From an uncultured Candidatus Saccharibacteria bacterium (GTDB lineage: Bacteria > Patescibacteriota > Saccharimonadia > Saccharimonadales > Saccharimonadaceae): a DNA stretch of 64,000 nucleotides. The position numbers and the translations under genes are program-made. Below, piece by piece: positions 26,108 through 34,030 of the stretch. The stretch lies in the NCBI GenBank assembly GCA_948944455.1, contig CARBES010000001.1, positions 1-64,000 on the forward strand. Direction: 5' to 3'. The stretch's first letter is position 1. Each line of letters begins with the position of its first letter. A model generated the notes under the pieces. The model was not told where the DNA came from. It was given only the letters and a program-made list of their open reading frames with translations, and ran no database searches.

Positions 26108-27268
26108 ATGAAAAAGCGCGTTTTTCTCGGTATGTCTGGCGGAGTCGACTCGAGCATGTCGGCGGTCTTGCTAAAAGAGCAAGGCTATGATGTTACTGGG
26201 ATTTATATGAAAAATTGGTCTCAGGACCTCCCCGGCATGAAGTGCCCTTGGGCGGAGGATCTCGCCGATGCAAAACGCGTTGCGGTGCAGCTCGACCTCG
26301 ACTTCGAAGTCTGGGATTTTGAAGCTGACTATAAGCAGAAAGTCGTCGATTATATGTTGGCTGAGTTTCAAAAGGGGCGTACGCCGAACCCGGATGTGAT
26401 TTGTAATGAACTGATCAAGTTTAAGCTGTTCTACGACCAGGCGATCGCTCGTGGTGCCGATTATATCGCAACTGGCCATTATGCTCGCACCCGTAACGAC
26501 GGGCTACGAAAACGCCGTGTCTCTGGTGAGGACATAGCCCCAACTCATCTACTACGCGCTCGAGACAAGAACAAGGACCAAACCTACTTCCTCTATCGCA
26601 TGAGCGATGCTGCTACGGCACGAACTATCTTTCCGGTCGGAGATCTGACGAAGCCTGAAGTGAAGCGGCTTGCTGCCCAGCATGGTCTTGACGTTGCGAC
26701 GAAGAAAGAATCTATGGGTGTGTGCTTTGTTGGTGAGGTGGGTATGAAAGACTTTTTGCGCGAATATCTTGATGCTAAACCCGGCGAAATTCGCGAAGCG
26801 GAGACTGGCGCTGTACTCGGTTATCATGACGGAGCAATTTTCTATACCGTAGGGCAGCGTCACGGTCTTTATCTTGGCGGTGGTTTGCCTTATTATGTCG
26901 TACGTAAAGACCTGGCTCGGAACATTGTCTATGTTTCAAAAAATCTTAATGCTGAAGATCTCTGGGCGACCGAGTTGCGACTAGAGGATTTGCATTTGCG
27001 AAATGGCTTAACGACCGAAGATTTAGTAAAAATACCCAACCTCCAGGTGCGCCTGCGTCACCGCGCTCCATTGATTAATGTGAATGCTGAAGTAGTATCT
27101 TCTTTGAGGGGACCCAGAGTTACGACGCGCTCCGAGAAGGAGGGTACGGTCTTAGCAGAGGGGCTAGTTATAAAGTTCGGTGGTGCCGTGAAACGTCCGG
27201 CGGCCGGTCAATCCGCCGTCCTCTACTCTGGCGAAGTCTGTCTGGGCGGCGGAATCGTTGCGGAATAG
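26108..27268 (+). CDS. mnmA: tRNA-specific 2-thiouridylase MnmA
   Basis: 386 residues. It adenylates and thiolates U34 of tRNA-Lys, -Glu and -Gln using persulfide sulfur. Seen: the PP-loop SGGVDSS (residues 9-15), the first catalytic Cys in TPNPDVICNELIKF near 102, the second Cys in MGVCFVGE near 205, TVGQRHGL near 252, and the C-terminal beta barrel. Paired with the cysteine desulfurase 88 nt upstream. Leaderless start 7 nt after TATAAT. Confidence 0.96.
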   Translation: MKKRVFLGMSGGVDSSMSAVLLKEQGYDVTGIYMKNWSQDLPGMKCPWAEDLADAKRVAVQLDLDFEVWDFEADYKQKVVDYMLAEFQKGRTPNPDVICNELIKFKLFYDQAIARGADYIATGHYARTRNDGLRKRRVSGEDIAPTHLLRARDKNKDQTYFLYRMSDAATARTIFPVGDLTKPEVKRLAAQHGLDVATKKESMGVCFVGEVGMKDFLREYLDAKPGEIREAETGAVLGYHDGAIFYTVGQRHGLYLGGGLPYYVVRKDLARNIVYVSKNLNAEDLWATELRLEDLHLRNGLTTEDLVKIPNLQVRLRHRAPLINVNAEVVSSLRGPRVTTRSEKEGTVLAEGLVIKFGGAVKRPAAGQSAVLYSGEVCLGGGIVAE

Positions 27269-27414
27269 AAGACGAGCTATGCTCTGCCCGACCCCATCAT
27301 GGCCGACGCCGTCCGACGTTCTGGGTTTCTGCGAACGCCTGGCGAACGCAGAGTAGCCATATGAGGCATCAAACCTTCTCAAAACAACACAAAGGCTCCG
27401 CAAGGGGTCTTACC

Positions 27415-27452
27415 TTTTGTAAAAAATGGCCGCTCCATATAGGGGCGGCCGT
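27415..27452 (-). terminator. Terminator of apt
   Basis: On minus, a GGCCGCCCC...GGAGCGGCC stem followed by TTTTTT. Confidence 0.8.
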
Positions 27453-27470
27453 AGTTAAAGCGGAAGGGAA

Positions 27471-28037
27471 TCAGTACCGCAGCACGGAACATAGCTTGTA
27501 GCCGGCAGCTTCCAGTCGCTTGCGCCCACCCAGCTCGGTCAGCTCGATCAGGGTCGCAATCTCCAGCACGGTGCCACCCTGATCCTCAATCATCTTGGCC
27601 GTGGCCTCCAGCGTACCGCCGGTCGCGATCAGGTCGTCGACGATGATAACGCGGTCGCCTTGCTTGATCAGACCATTCTGAAGCTCCAGGGTATCGTTGC
27701 CGTACTCATTACCGTAGTTCACGGTAGAGGTGGAACCAGGCGTCCGACCGGGCTTACGCACTGGGACGAACCCCAGGTTGTTGTAACTGGCGATCGCCGG
27801 GCCAAACAGAAAACCGCGCGCTTCCGTGCTCACGATCAGGTCGGCTTCGTCCTCGGCGCTATAGCTTCGACCCAGTCCTTCGTCGATCAGCACGACCAGG
27901 TCATCCATGGCTTCGCCAAAGGCATTACTATCTGCCAGCAACGGCAGAATATCATAGAACCTCTTGACGCCCTTAAACTCGCAAATGCGAATCCTCTCCG
28001 CCCAGTTAGGTCTCTTTGTGCCAGTATGATTACTCAT
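27471..28037 (-). CDS. apt: Adenine phosphoribosyltransferase
   Basis: 188 residues. Type I phosphoribosyltransferase converting adenine and PRPP to AMP (purine salvage, important where de novo synthesis is absent). Seen: STEARGFLFGPAIA near residue 70, RKPGRTPG, and the PRPP-binding loop VIIVDDLIATGGT near 132. The gene looks GC-richer than its neighbours by eye and is expressed from a leadered promoter with a strong leader hairpin, so acquisition by transfer is possible. The start follows GAAGGGA by 11 nt. Confidence 0.92.
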   Translation of the reverse strand: MSNHTGTKRPNWAERIRICEFKGVKRFYDILPLLADSNAFGEAMDDLVVLIDEGLGRSYSAEDEADLIVSTEARGFLFGPAIASYNNLGFVPVRKPGRTPGSTSTVNYGNEYGNDTLELQNGLIKQGDRVIIVDDLIATGGTLEATAKMIEDQGGTVLEIATLIELTELGGRKRLEAAGYKLCSVLRY

Positions 28038-28122
28038 ACATCTTCACATCCCTTCAAAGTTACTCTCCCTCGCTAGACTATAGCAAAATACCACTAGTAG
28101 ACCTTAGCGAGAGGGCATTATC

Positions 28123-28151
28123 ATATTAGCATGTATCTTCTTTTTTGTCAA
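28123..28151 (-). promoter_or_regulatory. Promoter and hairpin leader of apt
   Basis: Minus strand TTGACA (28146-28151), spacer 17, TAATAT (28123-28128). The leader of about 80 nt contains CTCGCTA / TAGCGAG, a candidate regulatory hairpin. Confidence 0.7.
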
Positions 28152-28191
28152 TGACGTAAGCATTTCGAGTAAGGTTGAGTCTCGCGAAGAC

Positions 28192-28218
28192 AAAAAATGG
28201 GCCCCAAAATGGGGCCCT
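28192..28218 (-). terminator. Terminator of the secreted protein gene
   Basis: GGGCCCC / GGGGCCC with an A/T loop, and TTTTTT on the minus strand. Confidence 0.8.
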
Positions 28219-28309
28219 GGTGTCACCTACTTTCTAAGAAAGGTTTTGTCTAGTTGATTTGTACCTGGCTATACAACTAAATGCTAATCTTATAGCGTTA
28301 GGTTGAGCC

Positions 28310-28909
28310 CTAAACGGGCAACGCGTCGTCGCTGGGGGCAGGAATCGTCATGTCGACGGTGAAACCGTCCAGCTGAGCGATCAGATCATCGTAATCCGCC
28401 GGAGCCAAGTCTTTCAGCTCGGTGTAGATTGCTGACAATTCGTCGGCGCTATAGAGCCGAGCCAACGCGTCGGCCCCCTCCTCGCCATATTCGGCCGCCA
28501 GCCGGCTAGCCAAGTCGAGGAAACGGTAGTACCGCATGCTGATGCCGCAAGGGATATTTATGTTGCTTACCCAAAGGCTACCGTCCGAATCGTAATATGT
28601 CGGGCAAACCCTGTTTGCGATGAAGACGATCTTTGTGACGTCTGCCAGCTTGATGGACGCGTGGAACGCGCCGTTGTGATAGCCGTCGGAGACGGTCTCG
28701 AAGCGAACCTGCTCTGCCAGCCAGTTACGCTGCTCGCTGATCACGGGGTCCTCATCGGTGCCGACAGGGGCGTCGGGCCTAATGAGCGTGGACTCCGTTG
28801 TCTCGGGTCTGAGCAGGAAATCATCCGGCGCCTCGGCGGCGGATGCGGTGCAGGCCAGAGCCATAGTCATCAGGGCCATCAGGATCATGCTGGTAAGGAA
28901 CTTTTTCAT
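28310..28909 (-). CDS. Secreted protein, unknown
   Basis: 199 residues from MKKFLTSMILMALMT. The signal peptide runs to about residue 24 (cleavage near ASA-AEA; the LAC sequence is a poor lipobox). The mature protein is acidic with no membrane helix and two Cys residues (VCPTYY, IPCGIS). The frame is open 35 codons upstream, but that region is the 5' leader; the chosen ATG follows AAAGGCGAGG. Looks GC-richer than alaS. No family recognised. Confidence 0.7.
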   Translation of the reverse strand: MKKFLTSMILMALMTMALACTASAAEAPDDFLLRPETTESTLIRPDAPVGTDEDPVISEQRNWLAEQVRFETVSDGYHNGAFHASIKLADVTKIVFIANRVCPTYYDSDGSLWVSNINIPCGISMRYYRFLDLASRLAAEYGEEGADALARLYSADELSAIYTELKDLAPADYDDLIAQLDGFTVDMTIPAPSDDALPV

Positions 28910-28985
28910 GTTTTCAACCTCGCCTTTCTTCGAACAATGGTGGAAGGAACAAGGCTCAGCGGTATTAACCGCCGCACCTGCTTTC

Positions 28986-29014
28986 ATTGTAGCACACAAA
29001 TTAAAAAATGTCAA
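28986..29014 (-). promoter_or_regulatory. TTGACA-N17-TACAAT promoter with hairpin leader
   Basis: Minus strand TTGACA (29009-29014), TACAAT (28986-28991), spacer 17. The leader contains GCGGT-TAAT-ACCGC and drives the gene at 28310-28909. Confidence 0.75.
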
Positions 29015-29142
29015 TACTATTTATGGCTTTTGTATATAAAATCAACTCCCATTCCATAAAACTAGGTAAATATAGCACTATAGCGGCATTACTCGGGCTA
29101 GTCTTTCTCTATACAGCGGTATTTATATGCTATAATATCTCT

Positions 29143-31044
29143 ATGAACGCAAACGAAATTCGCCAAAAATTCTTAGATTTTCAAGTTAAGCATGGACATA
29201 AAGTCATTCCGCCGGCGCCGCTCGTACTCGAGAACGACCCGACGACGCTTTTTACCGGCTCGGGTATGCAGCCGCTTTTGCCATATCTGCTAGGTCAGCC
29301 ACATCCGGAAGGCACGCGTCTGACCGATTCTCAGCCTTCGATGCGTCTTCAGGATATTGAAGACGTGGGCGATCCGCGTCACACTACAGTCTTCGAAATG
29401 CTGGGTAACTGGTCGTTAGGCGATTATTTTAAGAAAGAGCAGATTGAGAATTATTTTGAGTTTTTGACTAAAGAAATCGGTCTCGACCCGGAGCGAATTT
29501 ACGTTACTTGTTTTATTGGCAATGAGAAATATGGTATCCCGAAAGATACCGAGGCGGCCGAAATCTGGCAGGAAGTCTTCAAAAAGGCTGGCGTTGAGGC
29601 AAAAATTGCTGAAATCGGTTCGGCCAAGGTTGGCGACGAACGTGGAATTAAACCTGGTGAGCGTATTTTCTTCTACGATGACAAAGAGAACTGGTGGAGC
29701 CGTGGCGGCGGCATCGAGACGACCCCGCTAGGTGATCCGTGTGGTCCGGACTCGGAGGTTTTCTACGATTTCGGTGAAGACAAACAAGATGTTGAAAAAT
29801 ATGGTAAATCACATCCGGCTTCGGACGGTGCGCGCTTCATGGAAATTGGTAACCAAGTCTTTATGCAGTATAAGCGCAATGAGGATGGAACCTTTACTGA
29901 GCTTGAGCACAAAAATGTTGACTTTGGTGGCGGATTAGAGCGCCTTGCGGCGGCGGCAATGGGGAGCTTCGATGTCTTTAAAATTTCGCTGATGGCGCCA
30001 ATTATCGAGAAGCTTGAGGAGCTCTCGCACAAAAAATATGATAATAATACCGACGAAATGCGGATTATTGCTGACCATTTGCGCGGAGCCTATCTGCTTG
30101 CGGCGCAGGGCCTTGTTCCTTCGAACAAGGCGCAGGGCTACGCCCTGCGACGGCTCGTTCGACGAGCCGTCCTGCGCGCGCTTGATCTTGGTATTGGCCA
30201 AGAATTTCTTGCTGAGATTATTCCAGTAATCGCCGAGAATTATACTGAGCTTTCGGATGATATTCTACCGAACCGCAAAAACGTGCTCGAAGTCCTCACT
30301 CAGGAGGAAAACGCCTTCCGTAAGACCATCACTAAAGGTGTCAAAGAGCTGCAGAAAATGGCTAAAGAAGATAAAACTATTGATGGTAGGGAACTCTTCA
30401 AGCTTCAGGATACCTACGGCTTCCCGCTTGAGCTTAGTGTTGAAGAGGTTTATAAGATGGGGCTTGATCTCTCGAAAAACTATCGAGACGAATTTGAAGC
30501 GGCCCTAAATGAGCAACGTGAGCGTAGCAAAACTGCTTCAAAGGGCATGTTCAAGGGCGGCCTCTCCGACACCAGTGACCAGACCGTGAAATACCACACT
30601 GCTTGCCATCTTCTTCTTGCTGCCTTACAACAGGAGATTGACTCATCAATCGAACAGAAGGGTTCCAATCTTACTCCAGAGCGTTTGCGATTTGATTTTA
30701 ATATTGATCACAAACTGACGCCGGAAGAACTTGCTAAGGTCGAGGCGCGTGTTAACCAGTGGATCGAGGCCGACTTACCAGTAGTTTATGCCGAATACGA
30801 TAAAGATTATGCTTTTGATGATTTGCGTGCACATGGTAGTTTCCGTGACCGCTATCCAGACCGAGTGACGGTTTATGCGATTGGTCGGGGCGGCGATACG
30901 CCAGAAGAATTGAAAGAAGTTATCTCGATGGAAATTTGTGGCGGTCCGCACGTCGAGCATACCGGCGTCCTCGGAAAGTTCAAAATCACGAAAGAGGAAT
31001 CATCGTCCGCTGGTGTACGCCGAGTAAAGGCAGTGCTAGAATAG
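29143..31044 (+). CDS. alaS: Alanyl-tRNA synthetase, lacking C-Ala domain
   Basis: 633 residues against about 870 in most bacteria. Seen: the class II catalytic core (RQKFLDFQVKHGHK, FTGSGMQPLLPYL, motif-3 region with GGGLERLA near 265), the tRNA-recognition helices (SNKAQGYALRRLVRRA near 330), and the editing domain with HTACH near 484 and CGGPHVEHTG near 606. It stops about 25 residues after that, so the C-Ala dimerisation/tRNA-elbow domain is absent. The first ATG of the frame (29008) is rejected: a TATAAT box directly precedes 29143. Three tandem DNA hairpins lie inside the gene. Confidence 0.95.
   Translation: MNANEIRQKFLDFQVKHGHKVIPPAPLVLENDPTTLFTGSGMQPLLPYLLGQPHPEGTRLTDSQPSMRLQDIEDVGDPRHTTVFEMLGNWSLGDYFKKEQIENYFEFLTKEIGLDPERIYVTCFIGNEKYGIPKDTEAAEIWQEVFKKAGVEAKIAEIGSAKVGDERGIKPGERIFFYDDKENWWSRGGGIETTPLGDPCGPDSEVFYDFGEDKQDVEKYGKSHPASDGARFMEIGNQVFMQYKRNEDGTFTELEHKNVDFGGGLERLAAAAMGSFDVFKISLMAPIIEKLEELSHKKYDNNTDEMRIIADHLRGAYLLAAQGLVPSNKAQGYALRRLVRRAVLRALDLGIGQEFLAEIIPVIAENYTELSDDILPNRKNVLEVLTQEENAFRKTITKGVKELQKMAKEDKTIDGRELFKLQDTYGFPLELSVEEVYKMGLDLSKNYRDEFEAALNEQRERSKTASKGMFKGGLSDTSDQTVKYHTACHLLLAALQQEIDSSIEQKGSNLTPERLRFDFNIDHKLTPEELAKVEARVNQWIEADLPVVYAEYDKDYAFDDLRAHGSFRDRYPDRVTVYAIGRGGDTPEELKEVISMEICGGPHVEHTGVLGKFKITKEESSSAGVRRVKAVLE
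30110..30171 (+). repeat. Three tandem perfect hairpins inside alaS
   Basis: GCCTTGTTC/GAACAAGGC (30110-30131), GCAGGGC/GCCCTGC (30132-30148) and GACGGCTCGT/ACGAGCCGTC (30149-30171) follow each other without gaps, each with a 3-4 nt loop. The encoded residues belong to the conserved tRNA-binding helix, so this is not an inserted peptide. Confidence 0.8.
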
Positions 31045-31121
31045 CCGACACTAATTTAAGCAGTTCTTATCGCCTATATTTTGGCAATTTCGCATCATTC
31101 TTATGCTAAAATAAGAAGATA

Positions 31122-32570
31122 ATGGGTGGTCAGGTCAAAAAGTCAGAGCGTATAAAATCGACCAAGACGTCGAAGTTGGCTGCTATGGGTCGAAAATCTC
31201 ACAAAAATGGTAAGATACTAGAGGACACTAAGAGCCCAAAGACTGCTGTTCTGGCTGAAAAGCCCCACAAATCGAGAAATCAGGGTGAAGCCTATCAAGA
31301 CTGGAATAACCCAGTGGTAGCATACTTTGCGAAGCACCCACGTTTCCATAAAAAACGCCCCAAGCCATCGCGGCAGGTTCGGCTCGAGCGTCAAATTCTG
31401 GCGATGTTGGCATTCTTTAGTATTTCAGTCGGACTTTGGGAGAATTTTCGCCAACTGTGGCTCCAGGGAAACGGTTTCTCGGCGACCGATGTTGGGAATA
31501 TTATCGGTCTCGGTACGATCGCGAGCGCGGTCGCGCTAATCTTGGTCGGAAAATACATCAAAATGTCACGTATCAAGAAATTTACGACCTTGATGATGGT
31601 GGTGCGCTGCGTGAGTTTACTCTTGATGGCGTTTATTAACGGGTCTGGCTGGCGCTGGCTGATTGTCGCTTTTTCAGTCTTTGATGTGGCGAATAGCGCC
31701 GTAATTATTATTAGTGTCTATCCGTTGCTCACGACCGTCGTGAAAAGCAACTCTGCTTATAGTCGACGCAAGTTGGTTGAATACCTTTTTCGCGACGTTG
31801 GTATCATGATTGGTGGGGTTTTTATTGGTCAACAGATCGGTGGCTTAATTATCGACTATAATACTTGTTTATATATTTCGATTGCATTTCTCGTCGTAGC
31901 AAGCATTATCATTTATCGGCTTGATCTAAAAATGACCGAAAAAGCGCCTGACGATGCAAAATTTTCAGCTTTGCATTATATTACGCATAATAAGCTTCAA
32001 CGCGGCTATATGGTCTATACTTTTCTGGCTGGCACAGCCTATAATACTGCGATTGCGCTTAAAATGCTAATGTTGACTGATGCGTTTGATTTTTCGCCAG
32101 GTATCGCCACAAATTATCTGCTAGTGGTTGGTCTATGTGCGGATTTTATAGGTATTCTCGCCCTAAAGTACTTTACCCCGAAGAGCGACTTTTTGGCGAT
32201 GTTTCTTAAGTTTGGTGTGCGCGGGATCATTCTTATTATTGCCTTCTTTGCTGACAACAACTTCATCAGTTTTTTGGCACTGACTTGGGTTTTGCTTAGT
32301 TCGACTGCTTACGAAAACGTTAGCGACGGCTACTACATTAATGCCGTTGATAACCGCCATCAGCTGAAATACAACACTTTGCGCTATGTCGTGCACCATC
32401 TCGGGATTGCCCTAGGTACCTTTATTTGTGGACAAATGTTTCAATTTGGTCCAGGGCCAATCTTTGGTGTTTCAGCTTTGTTAATCGTCTTCCAGCTAAT
32501 TGCGGCTTTTTATCTCATTCGCTTGCGCCGCAGCTTGGCGAAAAAACGTCCTGCGAAAAATCGTGACTAG
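31122..32570 (+). CDS. MFS-type transporter, substrate unknown
   Basis: 482 residues. About 95 basic, Lys-rich cytoplasmic residues precede roughly 12 membrane helices in two bundles, with a loop after helix 6 (residues about 270-290). Overall layout fits the major facilitator superfamily; no substrate-specific motif was recognised. The long charged N-terminal tail is unusual for the family. The ATG lies 12 nt after a TAAAAT box. Confidence 0.7.
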   Translation: MGGQVKKSERIKSTKTSKLAAMGRKSHKNGKILEDTKSPKTAVLAEKPHKSRNQGEAYQDWNNPVVAYFAKHPRFHKKRPKPSRQVRLERQILAMLAFFSISVGLWENFRQLWLQGNGFSATDVGNIIGLGTIASAVALILVGKYIKMSRIKKFTTLMMVVRCVSLLLMAFINGSGWRWLIVAFSVFDVANSAVIIISVYPLLTTVVKSNSAYSRRKLVEYLFRDVGIMIGGVFIGQQIGGLIIDYNTCLYISIAFLVVASIIIYRLDLKMTEKAPDDAKFSALHYITHNKLQRGYMVYTFLAGTAYNTAIALKMLMLTDAFDFSPGIATNYLLVVGLCADFIGILALKYFTPKSDFLAMFLKFGVRGIILIIAFFADNNFISFLALTWVLLSSTAYENVSDGYYINAVDNRHQLKYNTLRYVVHHLGIALGTFICGQMFQFGPGPIFGVSALLIVFQLIAAFYLIRLRRSLAKKRPAKNRD

Positions 32571-32615
32571 CTCAGTTTTGCCTTAGGCGATAGGATGTGA
32601 TAAAATGAAAGTATT

Positions 32616-33941
32616 ATGAGTAAAATAGATGATATTGTAAGCTTATGTAAACGTCGTGGATTTATTTTCCAAGGATCCGATGTCTATGGTGGTATGGCCG
32701 GAACTTGGGATTTTGGTCCGCTTGGTGTGCTCTTGAAGCGGAATATCATGAATATCTGGTGGAATTATTGGGTAGATCAGCGCGACGATATGTATGGCGT
32801 CGATGCTGCCATTATTATGAATCCGCGCACTTGGGAGGCTTCAGGACATGTGGCGACTTTTGCCGACCCATTGATTGAGTGTAAAGAGTGCCACGGTCGT
32901 TTTCGAGCGGATAAACTTGTCGAGGGGGCGACCGAGAGTATTACGACGGACGAATTCCTTGCTGCGAAGGTAAAATGTCCGACTTGTGGTAAGATGAACT
33001 GGGATGAAATCAAGAAATTCAACATGATGTTCCAGACGCATGTTGGCCCAGTTGCAGATGATAACAGTATCGCATATCTTCGGCCAGAAACCGCGCAGGG
33101 TATCTTTACGAACTTTAAGAATGTTGTCGATACTATTTACCCAAGTCTACCGTTTGGGATTGCTCAACAGGGGAAGGCTTTCCGTAATGAAATTTCGCCA
33201 CGCGATTTTATTTTGCGCGATCGCGAATGTAGCCAAATGGAAATTGAATACTTCGTTAAACCAAGTGAATGGGAAGAGATCTTTGAGAAACTTCGCGCCG
33301 AGCAACACGACTTTCTCGAAAACGTGATAGGATTGCCAGCGGCGATGGTTCACGACTTCGAAGTGCCAGCAGAGGATCGTGCGCACTATTCCAAGCGTAC
33401 GATTGATATTATGTTTGACTATCCCAACGGTCGGGAAGAGTTGATGGGGTTAGCCTATCGTACGGATTTTGATCTCTCGAACATCCAAAAAGCGAGTGGT
33501 AAGAGTATGGAATATCGCGATAAAGTAACTGGCGAGAGTTTTGTGCCGCACGTTATTGAGCCGTCGATTGGAGTAGAGCGCTTGGTTATGGCTGTACTTA
33601 GCGCGGCTTATCGCGAAGAAGAGCTTGAAGACGGAGATAAACGCACAGTCCTATCTTTACCAGAGACTCTTGCGCCGTATAAGTTCTGCGTTAGTCCGCT
33701 TTTGAAGAATAAGCCAGAATTGGTTACGAAAGCAAAGGAAGTTTACGCATTATTAAAACAGAAATATACTTTTGTCACTTGGGACGATTCTGGGAATATC
33801 GGTAAACGTTATCGTAAGCAAGACGAAATCGGTACCCCGAAATGCGTTGTAGTGGATTTCGATAGTCTCGAGAATGATGATGTGACCGTGCGCGATCGCG
33901 ATACTACTGAGCAAATTCGCGTTAAGATTAGTGATCTATAA
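32616..33941 (+). CDS. glyS: Glycyl-tRNA synthetase (homodimeric type)
   Basis: 441 residues, class II alpha2-type enzyme. Seen: CKRRGFIFQGSDVYGG at the start, a zinc-binding pair (CKECHGR ... CPTCGK near residues 90-125), motif 2 region (FGIAQQGKAFRNEISPRDFILR near 180), ECSQMEIEYFV, motif 3 (HVIEPSIGVERLVMAVL near 312), and the C-terminal anticodon-binding domain. All look intact. A TAAAAT box lies about 15 nt before the ATG. Confidence 0.96.
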   Translation: MSKIDDIVSLCKRRGFIFQGSDVYGGMAGTWDFGPLGVLLKRNIMNIWWNYWVDQRDDMYGVDAAIIMNPRTWEASGHVATFADPLIECKECHGRFRADKLVEGATESITTDEFLAAKVKCPTCGKMNWDEIKKFNMMFQTHVGPVADDNSIAYLRPETAQGIFTNFKNVVDTIYPSLPFGIAQQGKAFRNEISPRDFILRDRECSQMEIEYFVKPSEWEEIFEKLRAEQHDFLENVIGLPAAMVHDFEVPAEDRAHYSKRTIDIMFDYPNGREELMGLAYRTDFDLSNIQKASGKSMEYRDKVTGESFVPHVIEPSIGVERLVMAVLSAAYREEELEDGDKRTVLSLPETLAPYKFCVSPLLKNKPELVTKAKEVYALLKQKYTFVTWDDSGNIGKRYRKQDEIGTPKCVVVDFDSLENDDVTVRDRDTTEQIRVKISDL

Positions 33942-33958
33942 ATTATAACGGTAGTTAG

Positions 33959-33991
33959 AGCGGGTAAGACCAAGAGTTTTGCCCGCTTTTT
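33959..33991 (+). terminator. Terminator of glyS
   Basis: AGCGGG / CCCGCT with a 17-nt loop, followed by TTTTT. Confidence 0.75.
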
Positions 33992-34030
33992 GTGCTTTCC
34001 ATTCAAAGATAGAGGTGCTACAATGGAACA

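Noticed and set aside
29008..29142. Longer AlaRS start at 29008
   Set aside because: The region holds the divergent promoter of the secreted protein and the alaS -10 box; family homology begins at 29143.
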